A stretch of 64,000 nucleotides of DNA from Thalassoglobus sp. JC818. Its GTDB lineage: Bacteria; Planctomycetota; Planctomycetia; Planctomycetales; Planctomycetaceae. Of the stretch, positions 49,672-57,889 are shown piece by piece. A model generated the notes under the pieces. That model was not told where the DNA came from, searched no databases, and saw only the letters and a list, made by a program, of their open reading frames with translations. The stretch is from positions 1 through 64,000 of the forward strand of contig NZ_JBFEFI010000012.1 in NCBI RefSeq assembly GCF_040717535.1. The letters are read 5' to 3'. Each line of letters starts with the position of its first letter. Positions within the stretch are counted from its first letter, which is position 1. The translations under genes were made by a program, and so were the position numbers.

Positions 49672-50449
49672 CGTGGTTAGCTCGCAAAAGCTGGATGTCA
49701 TTGCTGTCGGTGCTCATCCCGATGATGTCGAAATCGCCATCGGTGGGACCCTTGCGCGTCTTGTGAAGCAAGGTTACCGCGTCGGCATCGTCGATCTGAC
49801 GGACGGTGAACCGACACCCAAAAGCCCCGGCCCGGAAGTTCGTCTGGCGGAAGCAGAACGGGCTGCCGAAATTCTGGGTGTGCAAGTCCGCATCAATCTC
49901 GATCTGCCGAACCGAAAATTGTTCGACAATTACGAGTCACGCGTCGCACTCGGAAAAGTTTTTCGCCGCTACCGACCATCGATCGTCTTAGGAATCGCCG
50001 AAAAGACACCGATGGCCTCCCCCGATCATTGGCAGGCGATGCAAATCACCGATGCAGGAGTTTTTTATTCACGACTCACCAAATGGGACGCGGAATTTGA
50101 CCACTTGCCGGTTCATACAGTGAAACAACAAATCTGGTATCCGCTCGGATTCGGTTCAATGAAGTCGACCGAGCAGCCCGGAGCTTTTGTCAGCGACATT
50201 TCCGGATGCCTGGAACAGAAAATCGAAGCGGTCAAAGCCTATCAGACGCAATTTCCACCCGGAAAAGAACGTGTTTTTCATCTGGTCGAGAGCCAAGCTA
50301 GGCTTCTAGGTCAGACACACGGTGTTGAAGCAGGTGAGCTGTTGGTCTCGCCAAAACCGATCATGGTGAACGATGTCGTCGAGATGTTCGGTGAATCGGG
50401 ACGAGACACAGGTGAAGAATTTCAGCAGCAGGCTGCTCCCAAACCGTAG
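49664..50449 (+). CDS. PIG-L/LmbE family deacetylase, BshB1-like
   Basis: A 261-residue zinc-dependent N-deacetylase. The ATG at 49664 is preceded by GAGGAG; the upstream frame start is ignored. The metal motif is [19 protein letters not shown], then [34 protein letters not shown] and [18 protein letters not shown] with the second His. The layout is that of BshB1, which deacetylates GlcNAc-malate in bacillithiol synthesis. No bshA or bshC is in the window, so bacillithiol is an inference; other GlcNAc-type substrates are possible. It overlaps the hydrolase gene by 8 bases. Confidence 0.88.
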   Translation: MNNVVSSQKLDVIAVGAHPDDVEIAIGGTLARLVKQGYRVGIVDLTDGEPTPKSPGPEVRLAEAERAAEILGVQVRINLDLPNRKLFDNYESRVALGKVFRRYRPSIVLGIAEKTPMASPDHWQAMQITDAGVFYSRLTKWDAEFDHLPVHTVKQQIWYPLGFGSMKSTEQPGAFVSDISGCLEQKIEAVKAYQTQFPPGKERVFHLVESQARLLGQTHGVEAGELLVSPKPIMVNDVVEMFGESGRDTGEEFQQQAAPKP

Positions 50450-50601
50450 TTTTTTGAAACTTCTGAACGGCCGGGCAGGTACACTTTCAGATACAGACGC
50501 TTAAAAATGTCTCCTCAGTGAATGGGGATTTCACTTACGATGCTGCACGTCGTTGTTGTACGTTCGAATCGAGTCGATTCTTGTTTGAATTGAGAGTTCC
50601 T

Positions 50602-52599
50602 ATGCCGAGTTGTTCCGCACGATTACCGTTACAACTGCTTCAACACTCCTCAGCATTCGTTTTGCGAGGGATTGCGATCGTGGCTGTGATCTGTTCATCA
50701 CTGTCGCACGCGGCAGCGGAAGATGCGTCGCTTGGAAAGCGAATCGAGAGTTTTTCCTTGAAGGACCATCGCGGGAAGACTTATTCCCTTGACGACTTTA
50801 ACGACTCTAAAGTGGTTCTGGTCGCGTTCCTCGGAACAGAGTGCCCGCTCGCCAAGCTTTATGTGCACCGACTCAACGAACTGAAAGAAGAATTTGGTGT
50901 TGAGGATCTCGCGATTGTCGCTGTGAATTCGAATGTTCAGGACTCGCTGAGTGATATCTCAGCTTCCGTTCGAGATCAGGCGATCACGTTTCCGGTCCTG
51001 AAAGACGCGACGAATGAAGTCGCCGATCTGTTTGGCGCGACACGGACGCCTGAGGTATTCGTCCTCGATCAAAACCGCATCATTCGATATTCCGGCCGTG
51101 TCGATGATCAATACGTCGTCGGCATCACCCGCAATGCTCCCACTCGTGAAGACGCTAAGATCGCCATTCAGGAGCTGTTGGACGGAAAAACGGTGACGGT
51201 CTCTCAAACTCAGGCACTGGGATGCATTATTGGTCGACGCAAAACACCTAACGAAAATTCGTCGGTGACTTACTCAAATCAGATTGCACGCATCTTTCAG
51301 AAACGCTGCGTGGGATGTCACAGAGAAGGTGAAGTCGCTCCATTTTCGATGGAATCATTCGATGACGTCACAGGCTGGGGTGAAATGATTGCTGAGGTCG
51401 TTCAGGAAGAGCGAATGCCTCCCTGGCATGCAAATCCGGAGTACGGGCACTTTTCCAATGATGTCAGGCTCAGTGCGGAAGAGAAGAAACTGATCGCAAC
51501 TTGGGTAGCCAACGGTGCTCCCGAAGGTGACCCGAGCGCACTTCCGGAACCTCTGGATTATGTTGAGGGATGGCAGCTGGGAGATTCTCCGGACATGGTC
51601 GTCCCGATGGCTGATGAACCGTTTGAGGTCGCTGCCGAAGTCGGTCCGGAAGGCATTAAATACCAACACTTCTGGGTCGATCCGAAGATCACAGACGATC
51701 GCTGGGTCACTGGAATGGAAGCACGTCCGGGCAATCCCCTGGTCGTGCACCACATCATCGTTTACGTTCATCCGAAAGGGAAAAACACTCGGGAACACTC
51801 GTTCCTGACCGCTTACGTTCCTGGGTTACGCCTTCAGGCTCTCCCTCCCGGCGCTGCCAAACTGATTCCAGCGGGCTCATGGTTGCGGTTTGAAATGCAC
51901 TACACGCCAATAGGAACTGAGGAAACCGATCTCAGTCAGGTCGGCCTGATTTTCGCCGAACCGGATTCCGTGAGCTACGAAGTCAAAACACTTCATGTCG
52001 GGAATACCAAGTTCGAGCTAAAGCCGTATCTCGCTGATCAGGAAGTCAAAGCGAAGTCTGGAAAGAGCCCGGACGAAGTGACGTTGCTTTCAATGTCTCC
52101 GCACATGCACTTGCGTGGGCAAGCTTTCCGATTTGAAGCAGAGTTCCCGGACGGCAGCCGCGAGATTCTGCTCGATGTCCCTGAGTATGATTTCAACTGG
52201 CAGACTCAGTATCGACTCGTCGAACCACGCCGACTCCCGGCTGGAACGAGACTCCATTGCACTGCACTCTTTGACAATTCAGACAAAAATCTGGCAAATC
52301 CCGATCCTTCGAAGACAGTATATTGGGGTGATCAGTCTTGGGATGAAATGATGCTCGGCTATTACGACATCATGATTCCCGTCGATCCCGAGCTCCTCAC
52401 TTCAATCGGACCAGTCGAGGCGATTGTCGGTAAGATTCTTGCCCAGCTTGATTCGGATCAGAATTCCCGCCTCTCTGTAGCTGAGGCCAAGCCACTTGAT
52501 CTTCTGTCACGAAACTTTGAGCGGGTGGATCAAAACGGGGATGGTTTCGTCAGCGAGGACGAATTGTCCGCAGCGGTGAAGCGACTCCAGAATCGATAG
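50602..52599 (+). CDS. Redoxin - CxxCH - copper-monooxygenase-like - EF-hand chimera
   Basis: A 665-residue exported protein. The ATG at 50602 (MPSCSARLPLQLLQHSSAFVLRGIAIVAVICSSLSHAAA) gives a signal peptide. A redoxin/AhpC-TSA domain (about 35-195) carries VALVAFLGTECPLAKLY with one Cys. A heme-c motif CVGCH lies near residue 237. The middle and C-terminal parts resemble type II copper ascorbate-dependent monooxygenases, with VVHHIIVYVHP, EMHYTP and LSMSPHMHLRGQAFRFE as copper-ligand histidines/methionines. Two EF-hand-like loops close the chain (DSDQNSRLSVAE, DQNGDGFVSED). Such chimeras occur in planctomycetes and acidobacteria; substrate unknown. Confidence 0.85.
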   Translation: MPSCSARLPLQLLQHSSAFVLRGIAIVAVICSSLSHAAAEDASLGKRIESFSLKDHRGKTYSLDDFNDSKVVLVAFLGTECPLAKLYVHRLNELKEEFGVEDLAIVAVNSNVQDSLSDISASVRDQAITFPVLKDATNEVADLFGATRTPEVFVLDQNRIIRYSGRVDDQYVVGITRNAPTREDAKIAIQELLDGKTVTVSQTQALGCIIGRRKTPNENSSVTYSNQIARIFQKRCVGCHREGEVAPFSMESFDDVTGWGEMIAEVVQEERMPPWHANPEYGHFSNDVRLSAEEKKLIATWVANGAPEGDPSALPEPLDYVEGWQLGDSPDMVVPMADEPFEVAAEVGPEGIKYQHFWVDPKITDDRWVTGMEARPGNPLVVHHIIVYVHPKGKNTREHSFLTAYVPGLRLQALPPGAAKLIPAGSWLRFEMHYTPIGTEETDLSQVGLIFAEPDSVSYEVKTLHVGNTKFELKPYLADQEVKAKSGKSPDEVTLLSMSPHMHLRGQAFRFEAEFPDGSREILLDVPEYDFNWQTQYRLVEPRRLPAGTRLHCTALFDNSDKNLANPDPSKTVYWGDQSWDEMMLGYYDIMIPVDPELLTSIGPVEAIVGKILAQLDSDQNSRLSVAEAKPLDLLSRNFERVDQNGDGFVSEDELSAAVKRLQNR

Positions 52600-52752
52600 A
52601 AGAGTTTACGCGAAGTTGATGAACGGCGGACCGGTGGCTTCGTATTCTTATCGCGACCTGTCTAAACTCTGAAAAGTGTGTTGATTCTGCCAACCAAAAT
52701 CGGTTGATCGCCAGAATTCTTCATGATGAGTGTGACAGAGCGAGAGTGAAGC

Positions 52753-53496
52753 ATGGTGGACGGAACGGTCATCGTCGATAAGTCAGGCGAACGTGTTCAA
52801 CGAATGTTTGGACAGATCGCCGACCGCTATGACTTGATGAATCATCTCCTCTCCGGTGGCATCGACATCTACTGGCGGTCGTATACAGTCAGAAAGGTTC
52901 CGATTCAGGGAACGTCTCCGGTCCTGGATGTCTGCACCGGAACTGGTGATCTCGCGATTGCTTTCTGGAAAGCTGGCGGAAAACAAGTTCCTGTCACGGG
53001 AACCGACTTTACACCGCGAATGCTCGAACTGGCACGCGAGAAAACAGCTCACCTCAAACGTGCTGACGAAGACAACTCAGAAATCAATTTCATTGAAGCT
53101 GATACGCAGTCGCTTCCGTTCCCTGACGATCAGTTTCAAATTGTTTCAGTCGCTTTCGGATTGCGAAACGTCGCAGACACACGCAACGGCCTCAAAGAGA
53201 TGATTCGGGTTTGCGAGCCGGGCGGTCGGGTTGCGATTCTTGAGTTCTCCAATCCCACTCTGCCGGGGTTGGCGGGAATGTATCGATGGTATTTTCGCAA
53301 CGTCCTTCCACGACTCGGGCAACTCTTTGCGTCGAACTCAGAGCAGGCTTATGACTATCTGCCTGCTTCGGTCAGCGAGTTTCCAAGTGGTCAAGCCCTG
53401 GCTGAGATCATGACCGAGTGCGGATTGAAAGACGTTTCGTTTACGCCGCTGACGTTCGGAATCGCCACGCTCTATATCGGTCACAAACCTGCTTGA
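52753..53496 (+). CDS. ubiE: Demethylmenaquinone/ubiquinone C-methyltransferase
   Basis: A 247-residue SAM-dependent enzyme of the MenG/UbiE family, which methylates the quinone ring in the last step of menaquinone synthesis. Motifs: SGERVQRMFGQIADRYDLMNHLLSGGID at the N-terminus, VLDVCTGTGDLAIAFWKAGG (SAM site), GTDFTPRMLELAREK, LPFPDDQFQIVSVAFGLRNVAD and EPGGRVAILEFSNP. Length is normal. Planctomycetes use menaquinone, so MenG activity is expected. Convergent with the terminase gene, 64 bases apart. Confidence 0.95.
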   Translation: MVDGTVIVDKSGERVQRMFGQIADRYDLMNHLLSGGIDIYWRSYTVRKVPIQGTSPVLDVCTGTGDLAIAFWKAGGKQVPVTGTDFTPRMLELAREKTAHLKRADEDNSEINFIEADTQSLPFPDDQFQIVSVAFGLRNVADTRNGLKEMIRVCEPGGRVAILEFSNPTLPGLAGMYRWYFRNVLPRLGQLFASNSEQAYDYLPASVSEFPSGQALAEIMTECGLKDVSFTPLTFGIATLYIGHKPA

Positions 53497-53560
53497 AGCG
53501 CTGTCTGATCGGGGCTTCACCGGAAGCTTGAGTAAAGCATTGGTTTCGAATTCTTCGAGA

Positions 53561-55060
53561 TCACCACAGGAAGTCTCCAGTGAGTGAAGGTGGAGTCACG
53601 ACGAAGTGATCTTCGACGTGGTTTTCGTCCTTCAGTGCCAGACACGCAACTCCAAGGGCAAATGATCGGTCGTCGTGATGCACGCCATCCGCGATATGAT
53701 CAATGCGAACCCGTCCCCGTGACGTCTGTCGCAACAACAGCGATGAGAGTTCGGTCTCAAGATCGTCACGGTGGAAGCCATCGACAGCCCCGCAGTCAGC
53801 ATACCAGCCAACATTCTGGTGAAGGATCAACTGACGGAGTGTGACCGCCAGTCGTTCATTGCCTCCTCCAGCCCGGAATGCGAACCGTTCAATCGGGTAA
53901 CGGTTCTCCAACCGCTGAATGGTGCTGAGCAACTGATATTCATCGACGACGAATCGCACGCGATGAAAACGGCTGCCGATATCCTCGATCCAGTCTTCAA
54001 CCCATTGGATTCGTGTTGGATTCTGGGGAGAAGGTTTGACGACGTCCATCCGGTCGACGATCACTTTTTCCCCATCGAGATGGCAAACACAACCGACGGT
54101 CAAATCGTGCTTCTCGGCGTAGTCGATCGTCGCCACGTACGGAATTCCAGGTTGGCCGCACACCTGATACATCAGAAGTGAGTCGCGACAAGCTTCCGCT
54201 TCATCCAGAGTGACAAAGTTTCCATCGGAGTGCTGCCAGCGGTTGAGCCAGAGTCTTTCAAAGACTGGTTCGGGCAAGAGCGAGCGTTGTTCCTGCAACC
54301 AGTCGTCTGTGATCCAGTGTGCCTGCGGTCCATCAAGCGAAGAAAAGTGCCACGAAGAACTCTGACGGGCATGTTCACGGACTTCCCATTGCCAACCTTT
54401 CCCGACTCCGGCGTTTGTCAGAATGGAAAGGACACATTCCGATTTTTTTGCTGCCGATGAGAGGAGAGAGTACCACATGTCGGGCTTTTCCCAGTGGCAC
54501 AACTCATCGCAGACGACGAAGTCTGGAAGGGCTCCAAAGGAACTTTTGACATCAGAGGAAATCACCTCCAGTCGACTTCCAGTACGTTTGTTCTTGATCT
54601 GATGCTGGACGAATGAGAGTTCTTCGAAGAGATTTGGATTAGCATTCGTCAGTCGTTGAATCGAGTCATACAAAAACTTCGCCTGATCGCGGTCAGCGGC
54701 TGCTGCGAGACCGGTCACTGGACGAACGGCAGCCAGCAGAATCCAAGAGATCTGAAGGGCCATATCCGACGTTTTCGAGTGGCCGCGAGGACGTTCGATA
54801 TACGCTCTGCGAATCACATTGGCGTCGGGCTCAACATCGCCGGATGCGAGTCGCTTCCAGGCTTCATCCAATGCACCGAGATCTTCGATCTGCCACGGTG
54901 CAGCGACTGATGAGAAAGGAAGTAGTTGCTCGCTCGGAATCAGCACTCGGTTGCGAAAGCGTTCTGGCTCACCGAGGTCACGTTGAAGAGTTCTGGCTTT
55001 GGCTGATGCGATCAAGGAGTGCAGTCGCTTCCGTTCGGAAGTACTCAAGAAATTCGTCAT
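53561..55060 (-). CDS. Phage terminase large subunit (TerL)
   Basis: A 499-residue DNA-packaging motor protein. The ATPase part has a divergent Walker A (ERPRGHSKTSDMAL, residues about 89-102), and Walker B FVVCDE near 181-186. A coupling region follows (LSILTNAGVG). The RNase H-like nuclease part begins at YVATIDYAEKHDLTVG (first Asp), contains VRFVVDEYQLLS and ends with HHDDRSFALGVACLAL, giving the expected acidic triad. Both enzymatic parts look intact. The start overlaps the small terminase by 83 bases. No portal, protease or capsid gene follows; the next gene on the other strand is ubiE. Confidence 0.88.
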   Translation of the reverse strand: MTNFLSTSERKRLHSLIASAKARTLQRDLGEPERFRNRVLIPSEQLLPFSSVAAPWQIEDLGALDEAWKRLASGDVEPDANVIRRAYIERPRGHSKTSDMALQISWILLAAVRPVTGLAAAADRDQAKFLYDSIQRLTNANPNLFEELSFVQHQIKNKRTGSRLEVISSDVKSSFGALPDFVVCDELCHWEKPDMWYSLLSSAAKKSECVLSILTNAGVGKGWQWEVREHARQSSSWHFSSLDGPQAHWITDDWLQEQRSLLPEPVFERLWLNRWQHSDGNFVTLDEAEACRDSLLMYQVCGQPGIPYVATIDYAEKHDLTVGCVCHLDGEKVIVDRMDVVKPSPQNPTRIQWVEDWIEDIGSRFHRVRFVVDEYQLLSTIQRLENRYPIERFAFRAGGGNERLAVTLRQLILHQNVGWYADCGAVDGFHRDDLETELSSLLLRQTSRGRVRIDHIADGVHHDDRSFALGVACLALKDENHVEDHFVVTPPSLTGDFLW

Positions 55061-55565
55061 CGGTCATTTCTGTCTCAGAAGTCGAGGGAGATTCTGCTGC
55101 GTAGGCGGCCCAATTCGGTGGCGGTCGATTTTTCAGGTAGTACTGTTGGGCGGTGACGCTGCCTTCCATCGCGGATCGATACAGTGCAGCTGCCACATTC
55201 TGACTGAGAAGTTCCTGAATGCGCTCAAGCATCAAGCCAAACTGCGCGTCGTGTTCGCACGTCCAGATCACGTCAGCCAGTGCAATTCCGATTTGGCTGC
55301 AGGCGGCAGCTGGCGACCCACCCTTGGAAAGCAGTGTGATGTAGGCGAACTGCTGATCTTTCGTCAGAAGGTTGTTGACGTTGTCAGTCCGCAAATAGCT
55401 GGCAGTTGGAGTTGGATCAGCTTTCTCGACTTTGGTCGTTTCGATTGCCTGCAGAGCTTGCCGCTTGGCCGGAGTGCTCTCGGTTGTCGAAGATGTAGTA
55501 GATCGGGTTCGCGAAGCGGCTTTTTTCGAAGGTCTCTTTGGTGAGGAGGCTTTTTTCTTGGCCAT
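54978..55565 (-). CDS. Probable phage terminase small subunit
   Basis: A 195-residue protein, ATG at 55565 (MAKKKASSPKRPSKKAASRTRSTTSS). The N-terminal 50 residues are Lys/Ser/Thr-rich, a likely DNA-binding tail. Residues about 75-175 resemble TerS: LLTKDQQFAYITLLSKGGSPAAACSQIGI (HTH-like), WTCEHDAQFGLMLERIQELL, AALYRSAMEGSVTAQQYYLKNRPPPNWAA. It overlaps the GNAT gene by 149 bases at its start and the large terminase by 83 bases at its end. The assignment rests on context and pattern; the family is poorly conserved. Confidence 0.72.
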   Translation of the reverse strand: MAKKKASSPKRPSKKAASRTRSTTSSTTESTPAKRQALQAIETTKVEKADPTPTASYLRTDNVNNLLTKDQQFAYITLLSKGGSPAAACSQIGIALADVIWTCEHDAQFGLMLERIQELLSQNVAAALYRSAMEGSVTAQQYYLKNRPPPNWAAYAAESPSTSETEMTDDEFLEYFRTEATALLDRISQSQNSST

Positions 55566-56028
55566 GTCTCTTTCTGCTTCCGTACAGAGTGGAGTGAGAA
55601 GTTCGCGAACGCGGACCAGGCTGCGATGTGCCAATTCGCAGGAACCCGGCTCGCTCAAAGAAAGGGTTGATGTGTCCCATCTCGGCGAGAGTTTCGATCC
55701 ACGGATAGCCGGTCATCTGACAGCACTTCTGAACAAACGCAGAGGCCAGGCCTGCACCTCGATAGGTTGGGTGCAGGACAACTCGCGACAGCGAGATCAA
55801 CTGACGGTTCAAAGCCTGCATCGCTGTTCGCTCCCAGCGCCCAGAACGACCAAAGAAGCGATTTCGCATGGCGAGAGATTTGGGAGGAGAGTTGAAGACG
55901 CAAATTCCAATCGGCTGATCGCGAAGCCAAAGGACGAAAATTGCTCGAACTAAGCCGAGCTTGCTGCTTCGATAATGCCACCGAGAGAAGTACGGCCAGT
56001 CGGATTTGGAACCGCGTGAGATCCACAT
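55417..56028 (-). CDS. Mom-like GNAT-fold protein
   Basis: A 203-residue GNAT-type protein. Key parts are WHYRSSKLG (residues 17-25), IFVLWLRDQPIGICVFNSPP, LNRQLISLSRVVLHPTYRGAGLA (acetyl-CoA loop, 73-95) and MGHINPFFERAGF (117-129). These match GNAT members near phage DNA-modification loci and resemble the Mu Mom group and the acetyltransferase half of COG2401 proteins. The domain ends near residue 133; the remaining 70 residues, read in the 149-base overlap with the small terminase, look like a tail of low information. The start overlaps the ABC ATPase gene by 79 bases. A -1 frameshift may join the two. Confidence 0.78.
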   Translation of the reverse strand: MWISRGSKSDWPYFSRWHYRSSKLGLVRAIFVLWLRDQPIGICVFNSPPKSLAMRNRFFGRSGRWERTAMQALNRQLISLSRVVLHPTYRGAGLASAFVQKCCQMTGYPWIETLAEMGHINPFFERAGFLRIGTSQPGPRSRTSHSTLYGSRKRHGQEKSLLTKETFEKSRFANPIYYIFDNREHSGQAASSAGNRNDQSRES

Positions 56029-56693
56029 GTCGCTAGAGATTGAGAGATGTCTTTTTTTTTACTCTTTTCGCTAACAACTTCGATGCCTCCATCGAGTGAA
56101 CAGAGTACATGGAGATTGGGGCGAAGATCGTCGACGAAGTCACGATGTGTCGTCGCGAATAAAAATCCTATTCCGGACTGATCACAAATTCGACGGATGT
56201 TGCAGGCCACAACTTTCGCTAGTTCCCGGTCGAGAGTGGCTGAGAATTCATCTGCCACAATCCACTTCGGTTTCTGCGAAATCGCTTGCGCGAGCCGGTA
56301 TCGATAGTATTGCCCGGCGGAAAGTTCCGAGGGAGTCCGGAGCATCAGCTGCGATTCACCGAGCCCGCATCGAGCCAGCAATTGAAGTGTTTCCGGAAGC
56401 GGCAATTGAAACGAGTTGACGAGAAGTTCGTCGGCTTTATCGAGATCTTCAAGATCGACGACGGTCTCATTCGCGGATTCGAGTTGTTGTCGAACAGCCC
56501 GCATCAGGGAAGACTTTCCTGCCCCGCTATCTCCTGTGAAGAGAACGATTGATCCCGGAGTAATTGGTAGTTCGAGGTCACTCGCGATGACATGGTGCCC
56601 CGTTTCAAAGCTGATTCCAAAGTGATCCATCACCATGGCGGACCGAGCGGTTGGAGCCTTCGGAAGAAATTGATGCTGTGCAGAGATTTTCAT
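55950..56693 (-). CDS. ABC-type ATPase, COG2401-like
   Basis: A 247-residue single ABC ATPase with no membrane partner. Walker A GDSGAGKSS is at 54-62, the signature LSAGQ at 124-128, Walker B WIVADE at 144-149, and the H-loop is in FATTHRDF near 185-192. It groups with the ABC ATPases of COG2401, which are fused to a GNAT domain. Codons 212-214 form an A9 run (56052-56060). After it the frame continues for 33 codons that look unrelated (ISQSLATCGSHAVPNPTG). A -1 shift there leads straight into the GNAT gene. A role in DNA handling rather than transport is likely (inference). Confidence 0.82.
   Translation of the reverse strand: MKISAQHQFLPKAPTARSAMVMDHFGISFETGHHVIASDLELPITPGSIVLFTGDSGAGKSSLMRAVRQQLESANETVVDLEDLDKADELLVNSFQLPLPETLQLLARCGLGESQLMLRTPSELSAGQYYRYRLAQAISQKPKWIVADEFSATLDRELAKVVACNIRRICDQSGIGFLFATTHRDFVDDLRPNLHVLCSLDGGIEVVSEKSKKKDISQSLATCGSHAVPNPTGRTSLGGIIEAASSA
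56052..56060 (-). promoter_or_regulatory. Nine-A homopolymer, candidate -1 frameshift site
   Basis: On the minus strand the ATPase reads AGT AAA AAA AAA GAC. Slipping back one base gives AGA CAT CTC TCA ATC TCT AGC GAC and then the GNAT ATG in frame, with no stop. In the GNAT frame a TAA lies just before the A-run, so the shift can only happen within it. The fused product would be about 425 residues. Confidence 0.5.
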
Positions 56694-56773
56694 TGGTTGG
56701 GTAGTTTCGAATTCAGGGAGGATCGATCGAGAGAATCGAGTGCAGGGGAGTGGGGAGCTAAGTCTCGAACGAT

Positions 56774-57349
56774 CTATTTGTGAAGCAGGTGAAGTCGAAT
56801 CTCAGGGTGCAGGCTCAAGAGGCTGTCGAGATCTGTTTCGACCGTTTCCCATTCCTCTTCCGGAATTTCCAATATGACTCGCATTTTGGAAGGATCAGAA
56901 TCGAAGTCCTCTTCACCAGCGATCGATTCAGTTTCGTTCGGTGACAACACGAGATCACGGAGTTGCTGGTCGTCAAATCCGGTGAGAGTGGCATCCATTT
57001 CCGGGAGATCTTGAAGTTCAGAAACGAGGTCGATGAGTCTGCTCGTATCCCACGAACTTCCGACTTCTGCATTGTTGAGCGTGACATTGAGCGCTTTCTC
57101 ACGCTCGAGCGGCAGGTCAACCACCACACATTCGATCTGTTCAACACCTTGATGTTTCAAAACCGCGAGACGTTGGTGGCCGGAAACAACATGACCAGTC
57201 TGGCGGTTCCAGACAATCGGCTGAACGAGTTGGAATTCATCCAGCGATCGTTGCAGGCGTTCCCACCGCTCGTCACCCGGTTGCAGAGTGACTCGCGGGT
57301 TGTAAGGCGCATTCTTCAAAGCATGAATCGGTTGAGTTTCGATAATCAT
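56774..57349 (-). CDS. ParB/sulfiredoxin-fold phage-type protein
   Basis: A 191-residue protein. Its N-terminal ParB-like nuclease fold shows IHALKNAPYNPRV, RLQRSLDEFQLVQPIVWNRQTGHVVSGHQRLAVLKHQG and ECVVVDLPLEREKALNVTLNNAEVGSSWD. This is the variant usual in phages, where it often precedes DNA modification genes; the motif is SGHQR instead of the GExR of plasmid ParB. An acidic C-terminus follows (ESIAGEEDFDSDPSKM, then EIPEEEWETVETDLDSLL). It lies 80 bases upstream of the ATPase gene on the same strand. Function: DNA or nucleotide binding, perhaps kinase or ATPase activity (family knowledge), not proven. Confidence 0.8.
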   Translation of the reverse strand: MIIETQPIHALKNAPYNPRVTLQPGDERWERLQRSLDEFQLVQPIVWNRQTGHVVSGHQRLAVLKHQGVEQIECVVVDLPLEREKALNVTLNNAEVGSSWDTSRLIDLVSELQDLPEMDATLTGFDDQQLRDLVLSPNETESIAGEEDFDSDPSKMRVILEIPEEEWETVETDLDSLLSLHPEIRLHLLHK

Positions 57350-57456
57350 GAAATTCCTTCTGAGCAGACAGCAGGAGAGAGACCTTCAATCGGTTGTCAG
57401 CGACGAGGCAGGATTGCTTCGAGGTGAAGACAGCGAATGTTGAGACCAAGTCAGTC

Positions 57457-57762
57457 TCAAGTGATGTCGGAAAATGGATCATCTTCGTCGGCACCAAGCA
57501 TTTCCGGAGAGACATCGAATTCTTCGCGAAGCTCCTGCTTAATTCGTGTCAGACATCGAGTGACGTGCCCTTTGGGATGACCGAAGACATTGCCAATCCG
57601 GTCGAGCGGCCATCCTGCATTCTCGCGAAGTGCGAGCATCGCCAGGTACTTCCATTTTCGTTGATCCGCCCCGGCGAAGTTGTCGTGAATCAAATTCCAG
57701 AACTCATCCGGTCCAGTCCGCGGAAGAAGAACTTTCGTTCCATTGCGACGAGTGACTGACAT
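57457..57762 (-). CDS. Small HTH (sigma region 4-like) protein
   Basis: A 101-residue protein. Residues about 38-75 form a helix-turn-helix (LAMLALRENAGWPLDRIGNVFGHPKGHVTRCLTRIKQEL) like sigma region 4 or a small phage regulator. The tail is acidic (SPEMLGADEDDPFSDIT). It is the first gene of the minus-strand cluster 57762 to 53561 and is 107 bases upstream of the ParB-like gene, so it may regulate the operon. No close named family recognised. Confidence 0.65.
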   Translation of the reverse strand: MSVTRRNGTKVLLPRTGPDEFWNLIHDNFAGADQRKWKYLAMLALRENAGWPLDRIGNVFGHPKGHVTRCLTRIKQELREEFDVSPEMLGADEDDPFSDIT

Positions 57763-57889
57763 CCTGTCTCCCAGAGAGAATTGCGAGTTAGTATCACACT
57801 GATCGAGACAAGTTGCGCAGTTCGCTCAAACTTGCCGCAGCAGGTGGCTCGCGACATTCGATCTACTAGGGACGGTTGTGAAGCTGTTT

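Noticed and set aside
53561-57762. A complete prophage
   Set aside because: No integrase, portal, capsid, tail or lysis genes and no attachment repeats were found within the window.
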